Positions 12,301 through 24,300 of a DNA stretch of 64,000 nt are shown piece by piece (within the stretch, counting starts at the first letter, position 1; every line of letters starts with the position of its first letter). Origin of the DNA: Nemopilema nomurai (Eukaryota > Cnidaria > Scyphozoa > Rhizostomeae > Rhizostomatidae); assembly GCA_003864495.1 (NCBI GenBank), contig ML133478.1, forward strand, positions 1,291,606 to 1,355,605. The letters are read 5' to 3'. The notes beneath the pieces were generated by a model, which was not told the origin of the DNA, searched no databases, and was given only the letters and a program-made list of their open reading frames with translations. The position numbers and the translations under genes were made by a program.

Positions 12301-15300
12301 TCGATAAATCCCCAGCAAAGGAGGCAGAGTTTGCAATTGTCTTTTAAAACCTGGAATGTCGGTGTTATTTGTTTAGTCTGAGGCGCGAGTTAATTTTTCT
12401 TGCTGCGAATTTTGATGATAGTTGTTTTGAAATACAACATGCCATCCCACTAGCCTCTTAAATCAGGAATGTCACCAGCCGCTCAAAACTGGGCTCAAAT
12501 CCAAACCGGAATGTGGACCAAAGACGCCCTTTCGACTGAGTGGAAACACCCAAAGAAATATACGAGAGGGTGGCAACTTCGGAACAGGTTGAAGGGCCTG
12601 CATTTCTGCTATATAGAGGGGGCAAAGCAGCCCTCTCATTCAATGCGATCATGAGAACATTTAGTTTACTCCTAGTTTAACGATAATTTCTTTAAGAGAA
12701 TTCAATGAAACTATAACTTAAAGTCTTGCTATTGGAGAAAAAGCAAAGCGGTTACTTAGGCCTCCTATTGGTACCTACGTTCGTAATCCACTCGTAATTG
12801 CTTTTGAATACATAAAGATATAAAATGTAAACAAACTCATCATTTAAACGTTTGCATGTGAATAGATGAAGTATGTTTCTTTTCAGAAGCTCCGAATGCA
12901 AGCACGTGTCCGGATGACAAACCCGAAGTCAAGTGCCTTGTCAACCCGTGCCATATGCAGTCCTGCCCCCGTCACCCAAGTGCGATTTGTATTCCAAACT
13001 ACTGTGGTGGTTGCAACGCCGAGTACTTCGAAGGGGGGTCAAAAGTCAGTTGCGGTAAGTAGAATTTGTTGTAATATCCGCACAGCCTTGGAGTATGAAA
13101 CTATCATAAAATGACATTGACCATATCGATCGTCATACTGGGTACCCTATATTGCATGTTGTAAACAAAAAGGAATTCGGACACACCCTTCCTTCAGCGG
13201 TGTCATAAATGACGTCACAATTTATATACACGCACAAGTAGCCTCAAACCTCGTTTCGCAGTGTGGTTTCAAAATTATGTTGCTGTTTCCCTTTAATATG
13301 CGAGGTTTTGTGACCGTTAATGTGATAAGAGGTTACTCGTTAATTAAAAGTCTGTCATTACATGGTAAATATTGGTTTGGGTATTCATCCCAAGCAGCCG
13401 CTAGCCAAATAACTATTACGTCATTTCTTTCCGTTTTATTCCCAAGGAAAGGGAATTTTAGCCAGTGAATTAGGCGTGGTATGTTGATATAAGTGACCCC
13501 TGAACTTGATCGTTCAGTACTGCGTACCGCTGCATAGACAGAGTCAGGGGTGAGATGCAGCCACACAAGAAGAGATTGTCGCGACAAGATTCCTATGGAG
13601 GGTGGTGAATGGGAGAGAGCATAGTTCATCCAAACTTTTGCCATCTTAAAATGAACATCGCAACAAGGCAAATTCAACCATTCAATTTTCAACGCTACCC
13701 CCGAATTTTTTTCCTACTTACCGTAGATGCTTTGTTAATCCCCCGGGGGCTTATTTATTTCTTTTAGTTAAAGAGGGGGGCTCACTAGAGAGGGGGGATT
13801 GTTAAAAACTCAAATTAAAAATACACAGCCTTGTGTCCATCGCAAAGGCTGTTAGAGACATTAAAAGCACATTTGATGCAGAAAGCCACGACTGTTACGC
13901 AATTAGAAATCGGAAGTACTAAAAGTAAAAACATTATAATCTGTAAAATTTTGGGTTTTTAATGTTTCTAATAGCGTTTGCGGGCCGAATAGCCTTTAAC
14001 ATCTCTGGATAACCAGGGAATTTTAATAGGGAGGGGACACTTATTTCAAATTTGTGCTTGATAGGGGGCTTTAAAGAGGGGGGCTTTAAAGAGATGGAGC
14101 TCTAAAGAGAGGGAGCTTTAAAGAGAGGGAGCTTTAAAGAGAGGGAGCTTTAAAGAGAGGGAGCTTTAAAGAGAGGGAGCTTTAAAGAGAGGGGGCTATA
14201 AAGAGAGGGGGCTTAACAGAGCTTTTACAGTGTTAATGGAAAGCAGAAATTTAGCTGGAGGAAGGGCCAAGTGGCTGTGCCAAATATTTTGTCAAAGTAA
14301 GGATATGATTTAAGAAAACAATCATTAGAAGGTGAGCCCCTTCTAATACACACCCTTGCTAAAAAAGGCAGTGAACACAAATCGTCAGTAGAAAAAAGTA
14401 TGAAAGCTTTATTGTTGCAAGTAGATGGAAAAAATTAATTTTATGAAGCTGCTGAATTTTGGAAACGATATAGAGATGCTTTATATTGCTGTTTTCAGGG
14501 TCTTCTGTACCAAAATCGGTTTCAATGCCTACAAAAGCAATTTTCTTTGGGGATCACCTGTACCCTTGGGGCGACCTGTCTTGACAGCCCAATGCGAACA
14601 GACGCGTTTATTGATATTTTTCCCACGAATGATTTCTTTGTTTCCTTGAACCACAAGAGACACAATGTCCTGAAAAAGCGATGTTATGTGCTCCACTGCA
14701 GCCAGCGTGTCCGGTGGAGAGAGAGGAGTGTCATTCGATCTGAGATACTCCGCCACATGAGCATTGACCGCATGATTTCTTGTCACGAACTCGGTGTGAT
14801 AAAATAAGCCAGACGCTGCACGTGTGGGGTTGTTGAGTTTTTATGGCAAAGTTGGCCTGCAGTCGCTCTTGAAATGGCGTCCGCTCCAATTTTTCGCATC
14901 TCAATTTGCTTATTTCTCCTATCAGCCCCGGAAATCGGAAGAGCACAAGTTTCATGCAAGGGAAGCAAATTTGGTTGCTGCAAAGACGGACAGACATTTT
15001 CTGAAGGTGTCAACAAAGAAGGTTGTCCAGGTATGTGCTTTTCCTCTTGTTTTGCCCGATGTTGCTCCGTTCTGATAGCATTGAAGAAGAATATTCATTG
15101 AAGTCTCTTACTACGTTCCCTTCTATGATAGAAACTGAGCCTCGAAACATACATAACAACAATTCCACTGCAGCGTGAAACACTAACATAAAAGTTTCAT
15201 TGTCAGCTTTCTTGTCGTATCTCGTAGCGTATATTGTGGTAGTAATGAAATTTGTTTTAATTACGTAAACGGTGAAAACATAAACGGGGCTGGAATTTAA

Positions 15301-18300
15301 TCATTCTTGCAAAATACTCAACTGTTGTTTGCGAAAGTAAAAGGCCTTTTGAGGCAGCCCAGCATTTATCTGGAAAATATCTTCCTTGGGCAAGCACTGA
15401 AGATGGCATTCATCTTGTAAATGTCAACATGAAATATGGCGCAAGTTTTACCATGATACATTCTGCTGCATCGAAACCCATTTTGTATCATCATGGTCGA
15501 CATTAACCAACGTACCCTTTACTTAACAACTAATTTGGCCATTTCATTTAACTGTTCCCCTCTTTACAATCAAGTGCCACAAATTTTGTAAACTAGTTTA
15601 ATTATGAATTGTCCCGCAAGAGCCAAGATTACAAAAATTTTACTTCCGAAGACAACAAAATTTAACCACGACATGATCCATCTAATCCTGCTTTCATTTC
15701 TAAAGCTGTGATACCCACAAACTCGATGGCCACACAATGCAGGGAATTTCTGAAAAGGCTTGTTGAAGTGTTCTAGTCAAAGCGCCTATTGACGTTTCCT
15801 TTTCGTTCCGTTTCCTTAAAACAAACATCGACAGTTAAAAGAGAGAAAACATTATTTTCTGCAATCGGGAAATCGGATGCAATCAAGCAGTTTGAGTAAT
15901 TGAGAAGAAAAAAAATTTGCAGAATCTTCTTTTAAACGTTTTCGCTTTCAAATAAGTCCCTCCCACTTCCTCTCAAGTGAATACCAGTTGCATCATATTT
16001 CATAAGAGGGGGAAACTATTTCTTTAAAGTGAAAAGTCGAGTTATTTGCTCGTTATGTAAAAACGAGTGTTTTACGAGATTGCACCCTCGACAATTATGG
16101 AGGGTTCATTTTCATTTAGTTAGCTGTTTCGCTACTGTTGAAATATTTCGATTGCAATGTTAGCTAACGAGAAAAGAATCTAATAAACAATTCATAACTG
16201 CCTGGTTGAAATTATGTTAAGCTGAGACATTTTTCACTGCCGGAATTAATATTGAAACACTAATGGTTGGGATTTTATTATTTTTCGTTTTCAACATTGC
16301 TATCAACAGAAAGTTACTGTTGGTGGCGTGAAATTTGTAAATATTTAGAATTCCTACAAGAGAAATATGATTCTTCCAAATTCACCAACAAGCTAGTACT
16401 TCTTCTCAATTCTGGAAGCCGGAAAGACTAAATAAAATCTTTGTCAGTTTATGAAAAGGCACAAAGAGCTGCGTCTTCCCCAATTGAATTCAAAAGAGCA
16501 GAATTCGATATTTAACGGCATAAATTTGTGAGTTGTCATATTCAAGTGATGTTTATACCTCCCATCATAAGATTGATTGGCGCAAAATTCTGAAAGGATA
16601 ATTTTTTATCAGAAAAAGCCACTAGGAGTCGATCAACCCTAGGACCCATCGAAGGAAGCCTGCCTCATAAAGATGGGATTGGACCAATGGAATAATGATG
16701 CAGTCAGTTTTAGTTTAAATCTGATTTGTTCAAATTCGTTTCAAAAGTATTTTACGGCTGTTGCTCAGCCATAGACAAGAGAAAAGGAGCTTGCTTTAGG
16801 GCATGAGGACAGTAAAGTTGTTCCATTGACGTCCTTTATTTTATCACGGAAGTTTTCTTGTAAGCTTCACTAGAATTGTTGTACGCGTGCATTTATTAAC
16901 GTTTTCACTTAATGGAGTTTGTGACCTTAATTTGAGTAATATGTATTAGAACACAAATGCTGGTGTCGAGTGAAGGGGATTTATAAACGTGCGCTGCTAA
17001 AATATTTCAGGCAATTTTCTGTGGTTAGGGTTAGAGTTGAAAGCATTTACTTAAAGGAAATAATTTCTAAAGGCATTATTGTTCATGGTAATGGGATAAC
17101 TCTCTTTCTCGAATAAAATTTGTCTTGGTCTCTTCACGGTCAAAAACATTTAAAGAAAGCCATAAAGAAGTATTTGAAATATTTAGGAATTAGAAGATTT
17201 TTTAACTCGATTTTGAGCTAAAAGTCAGCCCCAAGCCATCACAGTTCAGCGACATGACCTCAGTGCCTTTACAATGTGGTCTACCTCGGATTATTTGAGT
17301 CAACTTTCGTTTAACATTCGACTTTTTTTAAATCTTTAAATTGAATTTCATTTGCTATCGAAAGGTGATACTTTATCATGTTAATGCATGTTTTATGCGT
17401 CATTTGCCATTGGAAATGATTCCTAGCCTCTCTTCTCTGAAATGCCGACTTCGACTACGAGGCGGTATTATTTACTATTTGGAGGGATTCAATTGCGAAA
17501 TGTTCCTTCTATTCAAACAGAATGTACCCTAAAAACCGCTGAAGTGTCGAATCGCCTTTAAAAATCCAAGCTTACTCTATCGCTGTGTCACCTGCCTATG
17601 CCTAGTCATAATTGCATCTCCTGGTTTCAAGATGTCACCCATACAGGGTCTAGGCATCATCGTAATGCATTTTTACATAGTGTGACTGGCACTTTGTTCT
17701 GTTGGGCCATTATTCGGTGTCTGGTTCTGGCCCTCAATGGTTCACCTTTGCCTGGTTCATGCAAGAGGCATCGATTAAGTATCGATAGTCTGCATCTCTG
17801 TCTAGCGGCCGCATGGGCCAACGACTGGCCTTTTGTGCTTCGATCTGGACTTAGGCCTGGAAGTGGACGAGACAACCATAGCCCCATACCAATCATTCCA
17901 CCATTGAACAGGCCACCAAAAGGTCACAAGATCTTGGTACAGCAAAGCTCCTTATCAAAAAGTCTACTTTCAATCTCGTATATTATTCTACTGTGGCTTG
18001 CAAAATCGCTTTAGCTTTCAAACAGTGGTTACTTGCAGAAGACCAACAAAGGCATCATGGCATGATCCGTGTCATGTCTGTCGTTTCATTAATGTCATTT
18101 GAATGTTAAAACACCCCCGTCGTACCTCAAGAGGCTTTGCAAGAGGCAATCTCGTTCATCCTTTTAAATTAATGCCATAGTCAGATTCTTCACGAAGTTC
18201 AAATAACAAAGTTTGGGAAAATGTTCTTTTCCAGCCCAACTCTCCAGATATGTTTTTTAATCTTTTGAAACTTCTCAAGGCCGTTCGCTTTCAACGTATG

Positions 18301-21300
18301 AGAAATCAGCAGAGTTTATTCTAGAAACTGATGGAATGTATTTTGTACGCAATGTTAGTAAAAACATTGATAGGAAATCGACTCCAAAGGTAGTACCTCA
18401 TCACCTATTATTCCTTGTCATTAATTCTTGCAGGTATATACAGCAAATGCAACGAAGAGCGAAGGAAGGCAATCCTCAGTGGCTTCCGAACCCGTTACAT
18501 ACCAACGTGCAATTTCGATGGCACGTACACGGCAGTGCAGTGCTGGGAGTCGGTCAAAGTCTGTTGGTGTGTAGATCTTGAGGGCGTCGAGAAGAAGGAA
18601 TCTCGGACTGTAAATAGAAAGCCCACGTGCAGCCGTGGTGATATCGTCCTCGGAGGTAAGACTGCCCAATTCTAAGGCCTAGTTCGTATGCAGTACGCCG
18701 TAAGGCCTAGTTTAAAGGTCGCATTTCTGACGTATCGAATTGAATGCAATTTATTTCGACCATAATGCGGCAAAATGCGACAGAGGATTTAAAGGTCGCA
18801 TTTGTGTCGCATTAAATTGACACTTAGTTTTTTACCCTTTTTAATTTAATTCGACGCGGCAGAAATGCGACCTTTAAACTAGGCCTACGACTGTATTGCG
18901 TTCCTGTTCTTAATTGCAAGAAGGAGGTGCCACGACCTAGAAATAAGACTTAAAACCTGAATTCCTCAGCGTTTTGGGCCTATAATCCCCCAACAAAGGT
19001 TGATTTTTGGTGTTTTTTGGCATTTTGACTTCGCAGAAATATTCAAGCAAATGTTAAAAGAGCATATTTTCTTAATATGATTTATGTTTACATGAGAATT
19101 GCTTTCAAATTCTGAGCAGTGAAAAATAATGTCCGTGCAAACCAATTCAGTTCTTTTGCGGGAAACCGCCGCAGGAAATGTTTAAACCTATTTGGGAAGA
19201 ACGGAGTTTTGAAGAGGAGCACTGTTCTGTCAATATGACAAAATGTCAATTGTGTATTAAAAGCGGCCTTGCTTTGTCTTTTTCGTTTGATAGGTCCTTC
19301 CACTATCGAGTGTTGGCGTTCGCCGTTCGGATGTTGTTCCGATGGGAAGACAAGTGCCCAAGGACCCTTCAAAGAGGGTTGCCCAGGTATATATTAAACA
19401 GCAATGAGATCCACAATATGTTGAAACTCACTTGCTTACCTTTAAGCAAGAGACATACAAGATAAGTGATGACGATTCAAGAACATATACCTTGCGAGTG
19501 TTTAACTCGGTGCTCAAGTAGACCCAAAAACATAAGCCCCTTTCCAAAACGAAACATTTTTAGAAACGATTTTTTATTTGTAAAGCAATCACTCTTTTAT
19601 TTGTCCTTAATGTCTATTCATCCATTCATCCATGCTAACTGTTTATGGAATTAACACAATGGCATCTTGTGGGATATTTGTTTACTTAAATTGAATCATT
19701 TTTTGTATTTCATCGATTCTAGTCTCACCCAAAGCTTTCCCTAATAATTCTTTATGTTTTTCTCCCTTTTTGAATTCTCGATTAACTGGCAGGAATTTAA
19801 TTCAGTAATATTAGTTTGTGAAAATAAAGAGTTCATTCTTAAAGGCATTGAGTCGTGATAAATGGAAAGCGTATACCCTAACTGCAAAAATAGCCGAGTC
19901 ATTATGATAGCTCTGTTAATCTGATTGGCTGTCAAGCAAACTGCACACATGATGTTTTAACCTCTCACTTGATGTCTGATCACATGAAAGCCGATTTATC
20001 ACATGAAAACAGACAACTGCCCGTGGAAAACCGCTATTTACCATGACTCAATGCCTTTAATGAAACTATCCCTTTTTTGCTTGCTTGTTATCTTTTGCCC
20101 TGCTCACGACTTCAGAAGAGTTTTGATGTATATTATTGCCCCAGGTTTCCAAGCTGCTTGTTGGAACAGCCAATTCGGTTGTTGTCCCAATGGGAAGACA
20201 TCCGCAGCTGGACCAAACTTCGAGAATTGCGACAGTTAGTCTAAACTTCTTTTAATTCCATTTCTTTCAATAGATTACCATGCACATTCGCATTCAAGCC
20301 TAGTGTGTACTGTCTCTTATCCTTCAGTAAGACAGGAGTAGATTCAGATGTAAAATTCATGGAAGTTGTTCTTCTTTAAGTTTGTCTATTTTGATTGCCT
20401 GAGAGTCTATTGCCTGCTGATCGCATTACGCATGAAATTCCGAGTAGCAACTTAGGCCGTCGCGACCTGTATGCTGTTTACTGTTCTGTCTACATAGCAT
20501 CAAGTATAAAAAGAATTTCAGGTTGTATTTTTCACATGACGTCATTGAGCCTCGTTGCTCGGTGTTCCTCAAGGACAGCTGCTTAGCCCCTCTCTTTTTG
20601 ACAATGTAAAATCATGTATATGGATCGCACGCTCACGGTTTATTCGAATCTGAAATCACTCGTGAGCTGTATCTATCAATCTAAGCTGCTCTCTCTTGTG
20701 AGAAGATAACGTTAATTTTTTAAATCAAGGACAACCTACGCAATGTGAAAAGCAACGAGATGTCATCGTAAAATCAACAGAAGGACCACTGGTTGGCGTT
20801 TTTGTGCCACAGTGCAAGGCTGACGGTGCTTACGAACAAACGCAGTGCCACGGCTCGACCGGCCATTGCTGGTGTGTCGACAATGAAGGCAAGGAATACA
20901 ATGGAACGAGAATCAGAGGAAAACCTGATTGCACTGTTATTGTTCGTAAGTGTCTGTTTTTTCACTGGCGATTAGAAGTTAGACCCTTCTTTAAAATACC
21001 CCGATAAAGTAACTAGAAAAGTTTCTATAATATTAAAGAGAGAGCAGACATTGTTTCTCAGATTTTTGTAATGGAAAGAGAATAAAGGGAAGCCTGATGA
21101 ATGGTACATTCGCTTCTGTTACATTAGAGAAAGGACCCTTTTTGAATAAGCGACAGAGAAGATATGAACAGGCAGGGCCCTGTAACTCATACGTTTGACT
21201 GTCAATAAATGATAGGATTTGGGGCTAATGTATTATGCTTTGTTCATTACTTTTCTTCATTATCAATGACTTATTACAAAAAATAATAGAATAGGGGTGT

Positions 21301-24300
21301 GTTCTAGTAACTATAAATTGCTGTAGAATTTCAGATAGTTCTATGCAGGAATTTCCATATGGAGATATGATTGCAAATTTTCAGTGACGAGATTTAATGG
21401 CTTTGGTCGCAGTGAATCTATTGACCCGGTACATTGGGCGTAACTCTAATCGTTTTCCCAGATTTAGGCGAATCCCCTTTTATGTTGGTGTATGGACGAA
21501 TTTAAAGGATATTGGCACCGAACTGCATGTTATTTACATCTGCAGAGTTATATCCACGAGTCACCTTCGGCTTCTAGTTTATTATTAACCAGCATTGAAT
21601 TAAAGAGAGCATTGAATTGTTTTGTCTTTGCTTTCGCAGCAACTTGTATTGATAAGCGAAAGGATTGCCAGAAGCACCTTGGGTTCTGCAAACTGTTCGT
21701 CCAATACATGAAGTCTTTCTGCACCAAGTCATGCGGTTATTGCAGTGAGTAACCAATTCTATGAGCCACCTTAAGCTACTCAAATACCATGAGCATCTTG
21801 AGTGCGTACTTTAGAGGCTATTCTCAATTAAGCCAGCATCTTAGTAATAGAATGCCTCTTCAATTACCCTAAATAAAGGTCTTGACACATTAAATGCATA
21901 ACACTTCTAGAGGTAAGGATTTTTTCTGAAGGACAATCAGATTAAGTTCTGGAGGATTGTCATAGGAAATAAGCTTTCAGAGCTTTTTTGAAGACACATA
22001 TTCGTCAATTCAAAATCGTTTGTGTTTTGATTAGACTAAAGGTATGTAGATGCGTAGATACATTTCAATGGTCATTCCAGGGCCCAGTGACAAAACTAGA
22101 GAGAAGCAGAAAAGGAAAGAACTAGTTTTGCTACCCGCTGTTTACTTCAGTAATCTGCTTTAGCTATTAATGTGAAAATCTCCAAATACTTTTCCTAAAA
22201 ATTGTGAAGGTCTGGGACAGCAGCCCAATGTTTATGTGGCTTCGTTTGTATAAAAGTAACAATGATATATGTGATTCTGACAGGCGGTAATGAAGTGATT
22301 ATTGTAACACGGAAACCAGAGACTCAAAAGCCAGTGACGACAACCCCAGTTACCATTAAGCCAGTAAGTCATTCAATATATTCTGTTCACCCGTCCGTTT
22401 TTCATAACTTTTTTTCCAGGGTCGGTTTCCACGTCTTCAATGCGTTTGCTGTCCCGTATTTAAATTCCTTGAATCAGTGGAGCCCCGTTTCAGGAGTTTC
22501 ATCGTAGAAGGAATTGCACCGTATCGTTACTAGAAATCAGCAGCAGCATTTGCAAGGATCATGGGTCTTTCTTTCGGTAATTCTCATGGTGGTCAAAACT
22601 TCAACAGGGCTGCAGTAACTCCAAGCTTTTAATTTTGTTTTTCTACCTCTAAATCGTTACTTTATGCATTAACACCATTAAGAAGTTTTCTATATCAGAG
22701 GAAGGTAAATGCCATTGTAAACCTTCTTAGTTTTGAAAAGTGAATATTGAGAGTTTTCAACATTTCAATATTTCTAAACCTTTGTTTGTTTTCGTTTTTC
22801 AGACAACGAAACAGTTCCTGACCACTGAGAAAATCGTGAAGAAGAGGCTAACAACCAATGCCCCTGTCACAATTCCTCGACCAACGAGTAAGATTAGGGA
22901 TAATTACACACTGTTTCTTGGAAATATTATTAGTAATGTGGATTTTTCTACCTATTTTAAATTGTTTTTAAGCCCGATAAAAGCAAATGCCTGTGAAAAG
23001 TTATTTGAAAATAACGCCCCTTTTTACACACCTTTACCTGATATCAACTTCGAATGATATTGTTCATCATACGATACAAGTAAAGCTGATAAAATTATTT
23101 TACGAATTGAAATTATTTTACGAGTTGAAAGTATTTTACGAACTGAAAGCCACCTTCAATTTCTTCACTTCAATTAGAAGAAATAATTACCCAAACTACC
23201 TTTCAACAGAAAATTACCTTAACTGTATGGAGACTCTGATTTTGGAGATTCATTCTCAACTCTAAACTCTTGGAATATTGTCATGAGACCTTTTGGTAGT
23301 TTTAGAAACCTACTTAAAGCAATCTTCCAGCAAGCACTCCCCAGGCAAGGAAGAGCCAGGAAGGGAAATGGGTGTACAATTCGTGAGGGCTATATTTGCA
23401 CCGTTTAACCACACCTGGATATTGTTTAGTAAAATGAGTAGGCCATACTTAAATTATAGGTTAGAAATATTGGAGTTAAAGCTGGCGAAAGACCGAAATC
23501 ATGTGAAGAGATGGCACTAAAAAGCTATATTTTTACATGGATGTGAGTTTCCATGTCCTCATTTGCATTTTGCCTAAACCATTTGACCGTAGTTGAAATT
23601 CTAATTCTTCTCAGCTATGCAGACTACGACCAAAGCGCCTATTCAGTCTGGCTGCGGAAGTGAGTTTGGCTGCTGCGAAGACGGACTCATTCCTTCGATG
23701 GGACCAAACTATCTTGGATGTCCAGGTTTTTCATCATAAAGATTTTCTCTTCATTCTTACTATCAAGTTTCTTCTAGTCTATCAAATTTTATGATTCTGA
23801 GCAACATTTGTTATACCTCACCAAATAAGATTGTTTGAAAAGCACGTTATTAAAATGATCCAACGAAGTGGGCTCTTGATATCTAGGCATCAGTTCCTTA
23901 GATTACATAATGCTTAATATGGGTGATGTTCATTAAAAATGTTATGAATTATTAGGGAACAATTTGAAAATAAATATTGAAAGAATGAATTTGTGCAATA
24001 ATTAAAATTGAAAATATCTCATAGAATTTCTTACGCTGAAAAACATGTTCGTGACACGAATCTTTAAAGGACCCAGTTTCTAAGTTCCTCTATTTATTGA
24101 TGATGAAAGTAATAAAAGTGAACCGATAGATGCCTAGATCTTAAAAAGACTATTTGAATACTTTTTCAAATAGATTGTGCAGCCTTCCAGGTATTCTCGC
24201 GCATTCTTGTTTTAACTTTATCTTTGTCTGCTTTTTTATGGTTTCTTTTAAAACACAATAAATGTTTTTTCTTCATTTAGTCTACGAGTCATTTTGCTCC

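Noticed and set aside
14529..15016. Minus-strand frames of about 80 codons near exon 5
   Set aside because: They are antisense of exon 5 and flanking intron, with no recognised family.
17420..17530. Possible decayed Kunitz exon in intron 5 (YY...C..F spacing)
   Set aside because: Only one Cys interval fits, there is no GGC/GN motif, and no acceptor or donor of matching phase was found.
17598..18014. 138- and 79-codon overlapping frames on both strands
   Set aside because: No domain, no splice fit, and no start context of note.
20003..20144. Signal-peptide-like stretch running into exon 8
   Set aside because: The hydrophobic run ([11 protein letters not shown]) comes from the polypyrimidine region before the acceptor. 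It is followed by a polar stretch and the context is weaker than at 14874.
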